Below, one piece after another: positions 8,199 through 16,748 of a stretch of 64,000 nt of DNA. Origin of the DNA: JAMXLO01 sp963818775 (GTDB lineage Bacteria; Pseudomonadota; Alphaproteobacteria; Acetobacterales; Acetobacteraceae); NCBI GenBank assembly GCA_963818775.1, contig CAWFUF010000024.1, positions 186,001 through 250,000 of the forward strand. The letters are read 5' to 3'. Position 1 is the first letter of the stretch, and each line of letters opens with the position of its first letter. The notes beneath the pieces were generated by a model. It did no database searches. It was not told the origin of the DNA and saw only the letters and a list, made by a program, of their open reading frames with translations. The translations under genes were made by a program, and so were the position numbers.

Positions 8199-8669
8199 AT
8201 GAACATGAAACGCATGCGTGGACGCGGCCATCGACCCGGTGGCGGCGGGGGTGGAGGCGGCGGGCTGCGACATCACGGCGGAGGCGGTGGTGGCAACATC
8301 CCGCTCAATCGCAATCACGTTTTCGACAGCAGCGGCCCCGACCTTCGGATCCGTGGCACGTCGCAGCAGTTGTTCGAAAAGTATCTCCAACTCGGCCGTG
8401 ATGCGACCAGCGGCGGCGACCGAGTGATGGCGGAGGGCTATTTTCAGCACGCCGAGCATTATTTCCGTATCCTGAATGCCATGAACCAGGCGGCCCAGCA
8501 GAACCAGCAGAACGGCCAGCAGCAAGCCGCCCCGCGACGGCCCTATAATGGTGAGGAGGGCAGCCCGCCGGCGGGCGAGACCGAAGAAGTGGAAGAGCGT
8601 GCGCCGGGCACCGGCGATCAGCCAGAGGCCCGCGAGATCCCGATCGCCGCCGCCCCGCCCGAGGCGTAA
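8199..8669 (+). CDS. DUF4167 domain protein
   Basis: The 156-aa product begins with a basic, Gly-rich segment (GRGHRPGGGGGG), then the conserved core NHVFDSSGPDLRIRGT followed by EKYLQLGRDATSGGDRV and QHAEHYFRI, then a Gln/Pro/Glu-rich low-complexity tail. This is the alphaproteobacterial DUF4167 family, commonly next to prmC. The arginine/glycine-rich start suggests nucleic-acid or ribosome contact, but the role is not established. Confidence 0.9.
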   Translation: MNMKRMRGRGHRPGGGGGGGGGLRHHGGGGGGNIPLNRNHVFDSSGPDLRIRGTSQQLFEKYLQLGRDATSGGDRVMAEGYFQHAEHYFRILNAMNQAAQQNQQNGQQQAAPRRPYNGEEGSPPAGETEEVEERAPGTGDQPEAREIPIAAAPPEA

Positions 8670-8678
8670 CCCCGCGCG

Positions 8679-9977
8679 CTACTCCCCCTCCCCTCGCGGG
8701 AGGGGGCCGGGGGGAGGGGGGCTGCGCCGCGCCGGCCATCCCCTTCCCCGGCCGATTGCCGCCTCGCCGAAGCGGTGACGCAGAGCGTCGATTGCAGCCT
8801 GGGTGGCGGCGCGGCGTGGCGTGTCAAAGTCGGCCAGATCGCCCCGATCGGCTCCCGCGAGCGGCAGCAGCGGATTTGCACCAATGCCGATCAGGCGGAA
8901 TGCCGTGCCGGTCGCCTCGCGCGCCAGCAGCGTGCGGGCAGCTTCGAACAGCCGATCGGGCAGCACCGTGGGGCTCGGCAGGCGCATCGCCCGGGTGCGG
9001 ATGGCGAAATTGGTGGTCTTCAGCTTCAGCACCACGCCGCCAGCGGACAAGTCGTTCTCCTTCAGCCGCCGGGCAAGCTTTTCGGTCAGGCGCCACAGAT
9101 GGCGTTCCAGGTCGGCAGGGCGAGTGAGATCGGTATCGAACGTGGTTTCCGCGCTGATCGACTTGGTCTCGCGCGCCGGGTCGACCCTGCGCACATCCTC
9201 GCCACGGGCGCGCGCGGCGAGGGACGGGCCATCGTCGCCGAGGCGCCGCAATGCCTCACGGTCGTTCAGCGCCTGAAGGTGGCCAAGTTGCGTGATGCCC
9301 TGGGTGGCGAGTTTGCGGGCGAGCGTAGGGCCGATGCCGGGCAGCAGCCTGACCGGCTCGGGCGCGAGTAGCGATGCGGCCTCCCTGGCACCGATGACCG
9401 CAAAGCCGCGCGGCTTGTCACGACCCGCAGCGATCTTCGCTAGCAACCGGTTGGCGGCCAGCCCGATCGAGACGGTGACGCCGACGGTGGTCTCCACCTC
9501 TCGGGCGAAGCGAGCCAGCACGACGGCGGCGGGGGCCCCGTGCAGTGACTCGGTGCCGGCGAGGTCCAGCACCGCCTCGTCGATCGACAGCGGTTGAAGC
9601 AGCGGCGTCAAAGTCGCCATCATGGCGCGGATCTGCCGGCCGACCGCGACATACTTGGCGAAGTCGGGACGGATCACCACGGCGTCGGGACAGGCCTTCA
9701 GCGCCTTGAACATCGGCATGGCGCTGCGCACCCCATAAATCCGCGCCACGTAGCAGGCAGCGGTGACGACGCCGCGCACGCCGCCACCGACGATGACCGG
9801 CCTGGCGGCGAGTTCGGGACGGTCGCGCTTCTCGACGCTGGCATAGAAGGCATCGCAGTCGATGTGGGCGATCGTCAGGTCGAACAGCTCCGGGTGGCTG
9901 ACGATGCGGGTGCTGCTGCACGCCGCGCATCTGCTGCCATCGACCTCGGTCAGACAGTCGCGGCAAAACGCGAGCAC
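8679..9977 (-). CDS. dinB: DNA polymerase IV with N-terminal zinc-ribbon-like motif
   Basis: A Y-family translesion polymerase of 432 aa. Metal-binding catalytic residues are Asp40 in HIDCDAFYASVE and Asp133-Glu134 in SIDEAVLDL; thumb, HhH (LLPGIGPTLARKL) and little-finger regions follow. Before the catalytic domain is CRDC (5-8) and CAAC (17-20), a possible zinc ribbon known from alphaproteobacterial DinB. The extreme C-terminus (RSPPPPGPLPRGEGE) is translated from a dispersed GC-rich repeat and replaces any canonical beta-clamp-binding tail there. Makes error-prone bypass synthesis on damaged templates. Confidence 0.95.
   Translation of the reverse strand: MLAFCRDCLTEVDGSRCAACSSTRIVSHPELFDLTIAHIDCDAFYASVEKRDRPELAARPVIVGGGVRGVVTAACYVARIYGVRSAMPMFKALKACPDAVVIRPDFAKYVAVGRQIRAMMATLTPLLQPLSIDEAVLDLAGTESLHGAPAAVVLARFAREVETTVGVTVSIGLAANRLLAKIAAGRDKPRGFAVIGAREAASLLAPEPVRLLPGIGPTLARKLATQGITQLGHLQALNDREALRRLGDDGPSLAARARGEDVRRVDPARETKSISAETTFDTDLTRPADLERHLWRLTEKLARRLKENDLSAGGVVLKLKTTNFAIRTRAMRLPSPTVLPDRLFEAARTLLAREATGTAFRLIGIGANPLLPLAGADRGDLADFDTPRRAATQAAIDALRHRFGEAAIGRGRGWPARRSPPPPGPLPRGEGE
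8682..8720. repeat. GC-rich palindromic repeat, copy 1
   Basis: A CTCCCCCTCCCC / GGGAGGGGG palindrome followed by a second G-run. Similar copies occur at 22163-22203, 25576-25617 and 25632-25673 in this window. This copy lies between DUF4167 and dinB and encodes the last residues of DinB on the minus strand (…PLPRGEGE, TAG at 8679-8681). It looks like a dispersed REP-type element. Confidence 0.75.
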
Positions 9978-9981
9978 GGAC

Positions 9982-10893
9982 TCACGTTGCCGGCCACAGC
10001 CACGCCGCGCCGCGCACGCCGGATGAGTCGCCGTGCTTGTTGCGGACGATCGGCGTCTGCACGAAGTCGCTGAACACGTAGCGCGTCACCAGCGGCGGCA
10101 GCGCGGCGTACAGATGGTCCATGTTGGACAGCCCGCCGCCAAGCACGATCACGTCGGGATCCAGCAGATTGACCACGTGTGCCAGACCGCGCGCCAATCG
10201 GTCGGCATGGCGATCGAGCGCCGCCTGCGCCCCTGTGTCGCCGGCGGCGGCGCGAGCCGGAATGGCGGACGCGTCGTGGGCACCCTCGCCGTCGCAGTCG
10301 CGGGCTAGCGACGGTCCGGCGATCCAGGTCTCCAGACAGCCGAAGTGGCCGCACCAGCACTGCCGCCCTGGAAGCTCCTCGGGGCGAGGCCACGGCAACG
10401 GGTTGTGGCCCCACTCGCCGGTGACATGGTTGCGGCCGCGCATGACTTTGCCGTCCACCACCACACCGCCGCCGCAGCCGGTGCCGAGGATGACGCCGAA
10501 CACCACGCCGTGACCCAGCCCGGCGCCGTCGATCGCTTCGGAGAGCGCGAAGCAGTTGGCGTCGTTCTCCACCCTCACCTCGCGGTCGAGCAAGGCGCTG
10601 ATGTCGCGGTCGAACGTGTGCCCGTTGAGGGCGATCGAATTGGCGTTCTTCACCAGGCCGGTGACCGGGCTGATCACGCCGGGGATGCCGATACCGACGG
10701 TGGCGGTGACGCCCAGCCGGGCTTCCGCGTCGCGCACCAGGCCGGCGATGCCCTCCAGCGATGCCTGATAGCCGTGTGGCGTGTCGATGCGATGACGAAA
10801 GCTCTCGCGGCCGTAGCTCTCGCGGCCGTTGCGGTCGATGACCGCGATTTCGATCTTGGTGCCGCCGAGGTCGATGCCGATGCGGTGCTGCAT
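9982..10893 (-). CDS. ROK-family sugar kinase (fructokinase/GlcNAc kinase-like)
   Basis: The start at 10893 gives MQHRIGIDLGGTKIEIAVID with the phosphate-1 motif at 7-14. The 303-aa protein has NDANCFALSE, the loop GHNPLPWP and the zinc-binding ROK motif with cysteines in CWCGHFGCLE. ROK kinases phosphorylate hexoses such as glucose, fructose or N-acetylglucosamine with ATP; no DNA-binding domain is present, so it is an enzyme rather than a repressor. It ends only 4 bases before dinB begins; exact sugar is undetermined. Confidence 0.9.
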   Translation of the reverse strand: MQHRIGIDLGGTKIEIAVIDRNGRESYGRESFRHRIDTPHGYQASLEGIAGLVRDAEARLGVTATVGIGIPGVISPVTGLVKNANSIALNGHTFDRDISALLDREVRVENDANCFALSEAIDGAGLGHGVVFGVILGTGCGGGVVVDGKVMRGRNHVTGEWGHNPLPWPRPEELPGRQCWCGHFGCLETWIAGPSLARDCDGEGAHDASAIPARAAAGDTGAQAALDRHADRLARGLAHVVNLLDPDVIVLGGGLSNMDHLYAALPPLVTRYVFSDFVQTPIVRNKHGDSSGVRGAAWLWPAT

Positions 10894-10958
10894 GGAGAGG
10901 GCTCTGCGCGGTGGATGGTGACGCACTCGAGGCAAAGCCTAGCACGTAGTTGGCGCGT

Positions 10959-12197
10959 TCAGGAGTTGTCTGCCAGCGCCACGCCGACGTACTTGAACTG
11001 ATGCACCACGTCGTTGACCGGATGCGCCGTATCCTGCCGTACCTGGAACACACTGACCACGCGCGAGCTCAGGTCGCCGTTGGCGTCGTACGAAATCGGC
11101 CCCTGCAACGTGTCCACCTTGCCAGCCTGAATGGCGTCGCGCACCGTCCCACGGGTGACCGGCACACCGGACTTCGCGACGGTCTCGATCGCCCCGAGGA
11201 TCACCAGCGCCGCATCGTACGAGGTGATCGAGTAATCCGAAGGCGGCGTGTTCCAGCGCTTCTCGAATTTCGCCACCCAGTCGGACAGCTTGGCATCGTC
11301 CAGCATATGCGGCGCGGCAATGGTGCTGTACCAGCCCTGCGTCGCAGGGAAGCCTGCCCCGGACAGGATCGACGCCTGATGCAGTCCATCGCCGCCCGCC
11401 TTGATCATGTCGGGCATGATCTCGTAGCTCTGCTTGACCAGCTTCACCCCGGCCAATGCGCTGGAGCCGCAATACAGTGCCTGGGGACCGAGGTTCTTGA
11501 TCTTGGTCAGCAGCGGCCGGTAGTCGCTGATCAGCGGATCGACGCGGTCGCGCCCCATCACCTGCATTCCCCGTTTGGCCGCCTGCGCCTGGTACGCATC
11601 GGCGAGTCCCACGCCATAGGCGCCGGTGTCATCCACCACGAAGACTGACTTCACCTTGAGCTGGTCCGCCATGAAATTGGCCATGTTGGGACCCTGGAAG
11701 GCGTCGGTGGTGCAGGTGCGGAAGTAAATCGCCTTGCCGGCGGGCCGGTACATTTCGGCGAACTTCGGATCCGTCAGGTCGGGATTGGTCGAACTCGGCG
11801 TCACGGTCGCGAGGTTGCCCTGGCTGAGCAGCGGCGCCATTGCCTTGCCGCTGCCGCTCGCCATCGGGCCGACCGCCGCGACCACGGTGGGGTCGACGAT
11901 CATCTTGCGGGTGTTGATCGCCGACTGCGCGGGATCGTATTGGCCGGCGGTCGCGGTGCCGTCGTCGAGGACAAGCACGCGTATTTCGTAGCCTCCGATA
12001 CCACCCTTGGCATTGGCTTCCTCGATCGCGAGCTGCGCGCCGTGCAGGATGTTCGTCGCGTCCTCGGCCGAGGCTCCGGTCAGCGGCAGGTTGATGCCGA
12101 CGGTGACGAACTTGTCGCTGGCCCGTGCCGCCCTGACCAGGCCGACGAATGCTGATGAGCCGAGCAGGACGAGGGCGGAACGGCGGGCAACGCGCAT
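10959..12197 (-). CDS. LivK-type ABC substrate-binding protein (orphan)
   Basis: The start at 12197 (MRVARRSALVLL) follows GGAGG and gives a 412-aa precursor with a twin-arginine-containing signal peptide ending near ARA-SD. The fold is type I periplasmic binding protein (VGINLPLTGA, AIEEANAKGGIGGY, LVLDDGT), as in branched-chain amino acid or amide binding proteins. No permease or ATPase gene is nearby. A close paralogue lies at 52786 on the plus strand; long stretches agree, for example LDDGTATAGQYDPAQ and YRPAGKAIYFRT. The ligand is unknown. Confidence 0.9.
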   Translation of the reverse strand: MRVARRSALVLLGSSAFVGLVRAARASDKFVTVGINLPLTGASAEDATNILHGAQLAIEEANAKGGIGGYEIRVLVLDDGTATAGQYDPAQSAINTRKMIVDPTVVAAVGPMASGSGKAMAPLLSQGNLATVTPSSTNPDLTDPKFAEMYRPAGKAIYFRTCTTDAFQGPNMANFMADQLKVKSVFVVDDTGAYGVGLADAYQAQAAKRGMQVMGRDRVDPLISDYRPLLTKIKNLGPQALYCGSSALAGVKLVKQSYEIMPDMIKAGGDGLHQASILSGAGFPATQGWYSTIAAPHMLDDAKLSDWVAKFEKRWNTPPSDYSITSYDAALVILGAIETVAKSGVPVTRGTVRDAIQAGKVDTLQGPISYDANGDLSSRVVSVFQVRQDTAHPVNDVVHQFKYVGVALADNS

Positions 12198-12425
12198 CGG
12201 AGCCTCCACGGGGAAACGCGGCCCGGGGTATCCAGGCCGGCTGCACTGCACGGGGACCGCTCGAAAGCCGTGTACGAGGCGGCCGTCATGCGATCCGCCG
12301 CGACCGAAGATACAGCAACATTCATACCAACAGAAAACTGGCCCGCTGCCTGACCGAAGGCCGTCCGCATGATTCGCCTTCCTGCCCGGCTCCGGCTACC
12401 CAAGGGCAAGGATCGGAGACCGCGC

Positions 12426-13505
12426 ATGCAGCTTTGGACGACCACGGTCGCCTCCCCACGCGCCACGTCCCGCACCGCGCGCGAACGGGAAGCGGCCGGC
12501 TGGGATGGGATGCTGGTCGTCGATTCGCAGAACCTGTCCGGCGATCCCTATGTCGCGCTGGCGATGGCCGCCACGGCGACGACCCGCCTCGGTCTCGGCA
12601 CGGGCGTCACCAACAATGTGACCCGTCATCCGGCGGTCACCGCCTGCTCGATTGCCAGCATCCAGCGCCTGTCCGGCGGCCGCGCGGTGCTGGGCATCGG
12701 CCGCGGCGATTCGGCACTCGCGCATCTTGGACGCGCGCCGTCCCGCCTCGCGCCGTTCGAGCGCCATCTGCGCCAGTTGCAGGCCTATCTTCGCGGCGAG
12801 TCGGTACCCTTTGACGACATCGACATTCCCACCACCGTGGCCCCGCCGATGACCGAACTGGAGCTTGCCGATGCGCCCACGGCGAGCCGGATCGACTGGA
12901 TCGCCGAAGGCGCACCAAAGGTGCCGGTCGAGGTTGCCGCCAGCGGACAGCGGGTCATCGCCATCGCGGCGCGCCACGCCGACCGTATCATGTTCGCGCT
13001 CGGCGCCGATGAGGAGCGGATCGCGTGGGGCATCGACCTCGCGCGCATGACGCGTCGCGAAGCGGGACTGGACCCTGACGGCATCAACTTTGGCGCCTAT
13101 GTCCCTTGCGGTTGTCACACCGACGTCGCGACGGCGCGCGATCTGATTCGCGGCTCACTGACCACGCACGCCCGTTTCTCGGTGATGCACGGCAACGCCA
13201 GCGGTCCCGTCTCGGACAGCGATCGCGTCGTATTGGAAGATTTGCGCAATTCGTATGACATGCGCGCGCATACCCGCGGCGACTCCCGCCAGGCGGGCGT
13301 TCTGACCGCGGCATTCATCGACCGCTTTGCCCTCGCGGGCACGCCCGACCACTGCATCTCCCGCCTGCAGCGCCTGGCCGCGCTCGGGCTGGACAAGGTG
13401 GCGCTGTCCGCCTCGATGCGCGGCGTCTCCGAGACCGAGGCCGCCGTCTCGAAACGGCTTTTCGAAGCTGAGGTGCTGCCGGCTGTGCTCAGCGGGAGAC
13501 CATGA
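12426..13505 (+). CDS. LLM-class (luciferase-like) flavin-dependent oxidoreductase
   Basis: The start at 12426 (MQLWTTTVAS) has GGAG 8-10 bases upstream and yields 359 aa. Features of the TIM-barrel luciferase-like family are GWDGMLVVDSQNLSGDPY, TTRLGLGTGVTNNVTRHPAV and SGGRAVLGIGRGDSALAHLG. Members use FMNH2 or F420 to oxidise or reduce small substrates. It diverges from the LivK-type gene and starts a run of closely spaced genes; its stop overlaps the next start (ATGA). Confidence 0.9.
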   Translation: MQLWTTTVASPRATSRTAREREAAGWDGMLVVDSQNLSGDPYVALAMAATATTRLGLGTGVTNNVTRHPAVTACSIASIQRLSGGRAVLGIGRGDSALAHLGRAPSRLAPFERHLRQLQAYLRGESVPFDDIDIPTTVAPPMTELELADAPTASRIDWIAEGAPKVPVEVAASGQRVIAIAARHADRIMFALGADEERIAWGIDLARMTRREAGLDPDGINFGAYVPCGCHTDVATARDLIRGSLTTHARFSVMHGNASGPVSDSDRVVLEDLRNSYDMRAHTRGDSRQAGVLTAAFIDRFALAGTPDHCISRLQRLAALGLDKVALSASMRGVSETEAAVSKRLFEAEVLPAVLSGRP

Positions 13506-14122
13506 TGCTCGCCCGCAAGACGCAGCATTGCATTGTGTTGGCGATCGCGGTCGTGGCGATCCGCTGGCACGGCGCGGTAGCAGAGTCGCTGCCCACGACC
13601 AGCCTTTTGCCGCCGGTCAGTGCCACCTGCATCTCATCGCCGTTCGGCCCGCGCGTTCTGCCGAACGTACCGGAAGCGGGCTCCTACCACTATGGCGTGG
13701 ATCTGCCCGCGCCGGTTGGAACGTCTGTCATCGCGGCTGCGCCCGGCAGCGTGATCCGCGTTCAGCGCAAGGGTCCGGGTGGCCTGGAGATGCTTGTCCA
13801 GCATGACGGCTTCGTCGGCATCTACAGCCATTTCGGCATGATCGCGCCAGCCTTTGCCGAAGGAAAGCGCACGGTTGCCGCTGGCGAGAAGCTTGGTGTT
13901 GTCGGCCGGACCGGCGTCAGCCTGGGCGCGCATCTGTATTTCGAGATGGTCCTGGACGGCAGGCCCGTCGATCCCACGCCCTATCTCGGCCTGCCGCGTT
14001 GCGGCGGTGGCGCGACGACGACAACGGCCAGACGGGATACCGATGGCGTAACCGTTGGTGGACGGAAGTACTACCAGCTCTCGCTTCCTGACCGACAGTA
14101 CTCTGACTGGCAACAACATTAG
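13502..14122 (+). CDS. M23/LytM-like protein, zinc site incomplete
   Basis: The ATG overlaps the preceding stop. The 206-aa precursor has a hydrophobic N-terminal segment (about 9-27) for export. The LytM fold is clear: HYGVDL gives His63 and Asp67, IYSHFG gives His110 and GAHLYFEM gives His144. In active M23 endopeptidases the last motif is HxH; here the third zinc ligand is Tyr146. The protein may therefore be a non-catalytic peptidoglycan-binding or amidase-activating LytM protein, as with EnvC/NlpD, rather than a hydrolase. Confidence 0.85.
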   Translation: MMLARKTQHCIVLAIAVVAIRWHGAVAESLPTTSLLPPVSATCISSPFGPRVLPNVPEAGSYHYGVDLPAPVGTSVIAAAPGSVIRVQRKGPGGLEMLVQHDGFVGIYSHFGMIAPAFAEGKRTVAAGEKLGVVGRTGVSLGAHLYFEMVLDGRPVDPTPYLGLPRCGGGATTTTARRDTDGVTVGGRKYYQLSLPDRQYSDWQQH

Positions 14123-14164
14123 GTCTCGCTTGCTCCTGCGCTCCCCCGGTCTCAGGATGCCCGC

Positions 14165-14413
14165 ATGAGCGAGACCGTCCTCGACATGAAAGGCACCGCT
14201 TGTCCGATCCCGGTGCTCCGCGCCAACCGCGCGCTTCGTTCCATGGCGGCCGGCGAACGGCTGCGCGTGCTCGCGACCGACCGCGCCTCGGTTGCCGACT
14301 TTCAGGCATTCTGTCGCGAGACCGGCCATGCGTTGCTCGCCTGGTCCGAGGAGAACGGTGTGTTCAGTTTCGTCATCCGCCGTCGTGCCGGAGAACCGGA
14401 GCAGAAGGACTGA
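14165..14413 (+). CDS. TusA/SirA-like sulfur carrier protein
   Basis: An 82-aa protein with the family motif CPIPVL (Cys13, Pro14, Pro16) after a short beta strand. TusA-like proteins carry persulfide sulfur on this Cys, feeding tRNA thiolation, molybdopterin or sulfur oxidation. The rest fits the two-layer alpha/beta fold (VLATDRASVADFQAFC, ENGVFSFVIRR). One base separates its stop from the next ATG, so it is co-translated with the deacetylase-like gene. The specific sulfur pathway is not evident. Confidence 0.9.
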   Translation: MSETVLDMKGTACPIPVLRANRALRSMAAGERLRVLATDRASVADFQAFCRETGHALLAWSEENGVFSFVIRRRAGEPEQKD

Positions 14414-14414
14414 C

Positions 14415-15347
14415 ATGCCTATAGCGCTGATCACCCACCCGGCCTGCCTCGGCCACGACAACGGTCCGTATCATCCGGAGTGTCCCGATCGCCTGCGTGC
14501 CGTGCTCGCCGCGCTGGAGACGCCCGAGTTCGCCGACCTGTTGCGCGAGTCCGCGCCGCACGCCACCAAGGAGCAGCTTACGCGGGTGCATCCGGCGAAT
14601 TACGTCGATGCGATCCTGTCGATCCGCCCCGCCGAGGGCGAGACCGTGCAACTCGACGCCGATACCGCGATGAGTGCCGGTAGCGCCGAGGCCGCGTTGC
14701 GCGCGACGGGCGCCGCGGTGGCGGGCGTTGATGCGGTGATGGAGGGCTGGGCGCGCTGCGCGTTTGCCGCGGTGCGGCCGCCTGGGCACCATGCGGAACC
14801 GGCGCGTCCCATGGGTTTCTGCTTGTTCAACAGCGCGGCGGTCGCCGCCATGCATGCGCGCGCGCGGTGGGGCGTGCAGCGCGTCGCCGTGGTGGATTTT
14901 GACGTGCACCACGGCAATGGCACGCAGGCGATGTTTGCCGCGGACAAGGACCTGTTCTACGCGTCGTCGCACCAGCACCCGTGCTATCCAGGCACCGGCG
15001 AGGCGTGGGAGCGCGGCACTGCCAACAACATCATCAATGCACCGCTGCGCCCTGGCTCGGACGGTGCCGCATTCCGCGCGGCATGGTCAGACACGATCCT
15101 GCCCGAGCTCGACCGCTTCGCGCCCGGACTGCTGATCGTCTCGGCTGGGTTCGACGCGCACAAGTCCGACCCGCTGGCGCAGCTCCGCGTCGAGACCGCG
15201 GACTATGCCTGGGTCACCAAGGAGCTGCTGCGTGTCGCGGCGGCGCATTGCGGCGGTCGGCTGGTCTCGGTGCTGGAGGGTGGCTACGACCTGGAAGCGC
15301 TCGCCGCCTCGGCTGCCGCGCATGTGCGTACGCTGATGGTGGCGTAG
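14415..15347 (+). CDS. Histone-deacetylase-family (AcuC/AphA-like) deacetylase
   Basis: A 310-aa arginase/deacetylase-fold enzyme. Active-site features are the His pair in RPPGHHAEP (125-126), the zinc ligands Asp163 and His165 in DFDVHHGNG and the later Asp in SAGFDAHKSDP. Bacterial members deacetylate acetyl-polyamines, acetyl-lysine or amides. It sits one base after tusA-like and 8 bases before xseB; this deacetylase-xseB adjacency is common in alphaproteobacteria. Substrate not determined. Confidence 0.93.
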   Translation: MPIALITHPACLGHDNGPYHPECPDRLRAVLAALETPEFADLLRESAPHATKEQLTRVHPANYVDAILSIRPAEGETVQLDADTAMSAGSAEAALRATGAAVAGVDAVMEGWARCAFAAVRPPGHHAEPARPMGFCLFNSAAVAAMHARARWGVQRVAVVDFDVHHGNGTQAMFAADKDLFYASSHQHPCYPGTGEAWERGTANNIINAPLRPGSDGAAFRAAWSDTILPELDRFAPGLLIVSAGFDAHKSDPLAQLRVETADYAWVTKELLRVAAAHCGGRLVSVLEGGYDLEALAASAAAHVRTLMVA

Positions 15348-15355
15348 GAGAACCG

Positions 15356-15595
15356 ATGTCGGGCAAGAACGCCGACGTCAGCGCGCTTTCGTTCGAGGAC
15401 GCGCTGGCCGAGTTGGAGCAGATCGTGCGTGGCCTGGAGAGCGGCCAGCAGAAACTCGAAGACGCCATCACCGCGTATGAACGCGGTGCCGCGCTGCGGC
15501 GACACTGCGAGGCAAAGCTGGCGGAGGCGGAGGCGCGCGTGGCCGCCATCGTCGAGCGTGCGGACGGGACGTTGGCGACGCGCTTGGTGGAGTAA
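15356..15595 (+). CDS. xseB: Exodeoxyribonuclease VII small subunit
   Basis: A 79-aa protein with the family core SFEDALAELEQIVRGLESG followed by LEDAITAYERGAALRRHC, predicted as two long helices. XseB binds the large subunit XseA to form exonuclease VII, which degrades single-stranded DNA to oligonucleotides. GGAGAACC precedes the ATG. XseA is not in this window. Confidence 0.95.
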   Translation: MSGKNADVSALSFEDALAELEQIVRGLESGQQKLEDAITAYERGAALRRHCEAKLAEAEARVAAIVERADGTLATRLVE

Positions 15596-15625
15596 AATCA
15601 GGCGACGTTTGCTGACTCTCCTTTT

Positions 15626-15727
15626 CGTCATGGCGGGGCTTGGCCCCATAGGCGCTAACATAGTGAGATCGACAGGCGCAATCGCCCTTCGTTCGTCATG
15701 GCCGAGCTTGGCTCGGCCATCCACGAC
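15626..15727. repeat. Pair of dispersed hairpin repeats (CGTCATGGC type)
   Basis: Two copies of a CGTCATGGCnnnGCTTGG element: 15626-15650 (GGGGCTTGGCCCC) and 15694-15727, the latter containing the perfect palindrome ATGGCCGAGC-TTG-GCTCGGCCAT. They fill the 207-base gap between xseB and convergent panE, where they could also stop transcription. This motif resembles widespread short repeats of alphaproteobacterial genomes. Confidence 0.65.
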
Positions 15728-15802
15728 TTTGTCTGATGCGGAAGACGTGGCCGGTCGGCCAGCGCCGGCCAGGACGGATGGGCGTCGGTGTGCAGGTAAC
15801 CG

Positions 15803-16732
15803 TCAGGTGTCTGACTCCCGCCTCCGCCGCTGCGCCTCGTAGGTCGCCAGATGCGCGTGAGCGATCCGCAGCAACGGATATGCAGCGCTGCCTCCGCCTC
15901 GCCGCAGCAGATCACCAAGGATGTGTTCCACCTCGGTTTGTGCGCCGCGCTCGACATCCCGCAGCATAGACGCGGTGAGCAACGAGCCCGTGGTGGTGAA
16001 CACCGCGCGGATCCGCTGCTGCATCGCATCGCTCGGTGGGAAACCCTGCCGATGCGCGATCTGCGCGCACTCATCCAGCAGCGATATCGCGATGTCGCCT
16101 GCACCTGCCGCGACGATATCGCCGATCGGTGCACGCATCAGGCAGGTGATGCCGGCGAAACTCGCGATGAACACCCACTTCTCCCACATCTCCTGCATGA
16201 TCGCGCTGCTGGCCCGCGACTCGAACCCGGCGACGGAGAACTCCGCTGCAATCGCTTCGACGCGCGGTGTCAACGAACCATCGCGCTCACCAAACCTGAG
16301 AGTGTGGGCGTCATTGAGATGCAGGATGCGTCCATCCGGATCGAGCGTGGTCGATATCACGCATTGGCCGCCGAGTACGGCCTGCGCACCGAAGCGCTCC
16401 GCCAGCCGATCGATGTGCCGCACGCCGTTCAGCAACGGCAGGATCGCGGTGCTCGGTCCGACCGCGGGCGCGAACGAGGCCATCGCATCGTCCAGATCGT
16501 AGGCCTTGCAGCTCAGCAGGATCAGATCGAACGGATCCCGTAGGTCCTCTGCCATCACCGTTGGCGCCGGCAGATCGACGTCGCCCAACCGGCTGCGGAT
16601 CGACAGGCCGGTGCGTGCAAGCTGTTCGCGTCGTCGCTTGCGCACCAGGAATGTCACGTCGCGACCGGCCTCGAGCAGCCGTCCGCCGAAATAACCGCCG
16701 ATCGCGCCGGCGCCAACGACAAGAATGCGCAT
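15803..16732 (-). CDS. panE: 2-dehydropantoate 2-reductase family protein
   Basis: The start at 16732 gives MRILVVGAGAIGGYFGGRLL, the NADP-binding GxGxxG loop, with AAGGACC about 7 bases upstream; 309 aa. The family motif LLSCKAYDL and the catalytic lysine helix MWEKWVFIASFAGITCLMR are present. PanE reduces ketopantoate to pantoate in pantothenate synthesis, but many paralogues reduce other 2-keto acids. Being the last gene of an efflux/redox operon, 16 bases after an SDR, it may be such a paralogue rather than the pantothenate enzyme. Confidence 0.85.
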   Translation of the reverse strand: MRILVVGAGAIGGYFGGRLLEAGRDVTFLVRKRRREQLARTGLSIRSRLGDVDLPAPTVMAEDLRDPFDLILLSCKAYDLDDAMASFAPAVGPSTAILPLLNGVRHIDRLAERFGAQAVLGGQCVISTTLDPDGRILHLNDAHTLRFGERDGSLTPRVEAIAAEFSVAGFESRASSAIMQEMWEKWVFIASFAGITCLMRAPIGDIVAAGAGDIAISLLDECAQIAHRQGFPPSDAMQQRIRAVFTTTGSLLTASMLRDVERGAQTEVEHILGDLLRRGGGSAAYPLLRIAHAHLATYEAQRRRRESDT

Positions 16733-16748
16733 CGCGAGGTCCTTTCGG

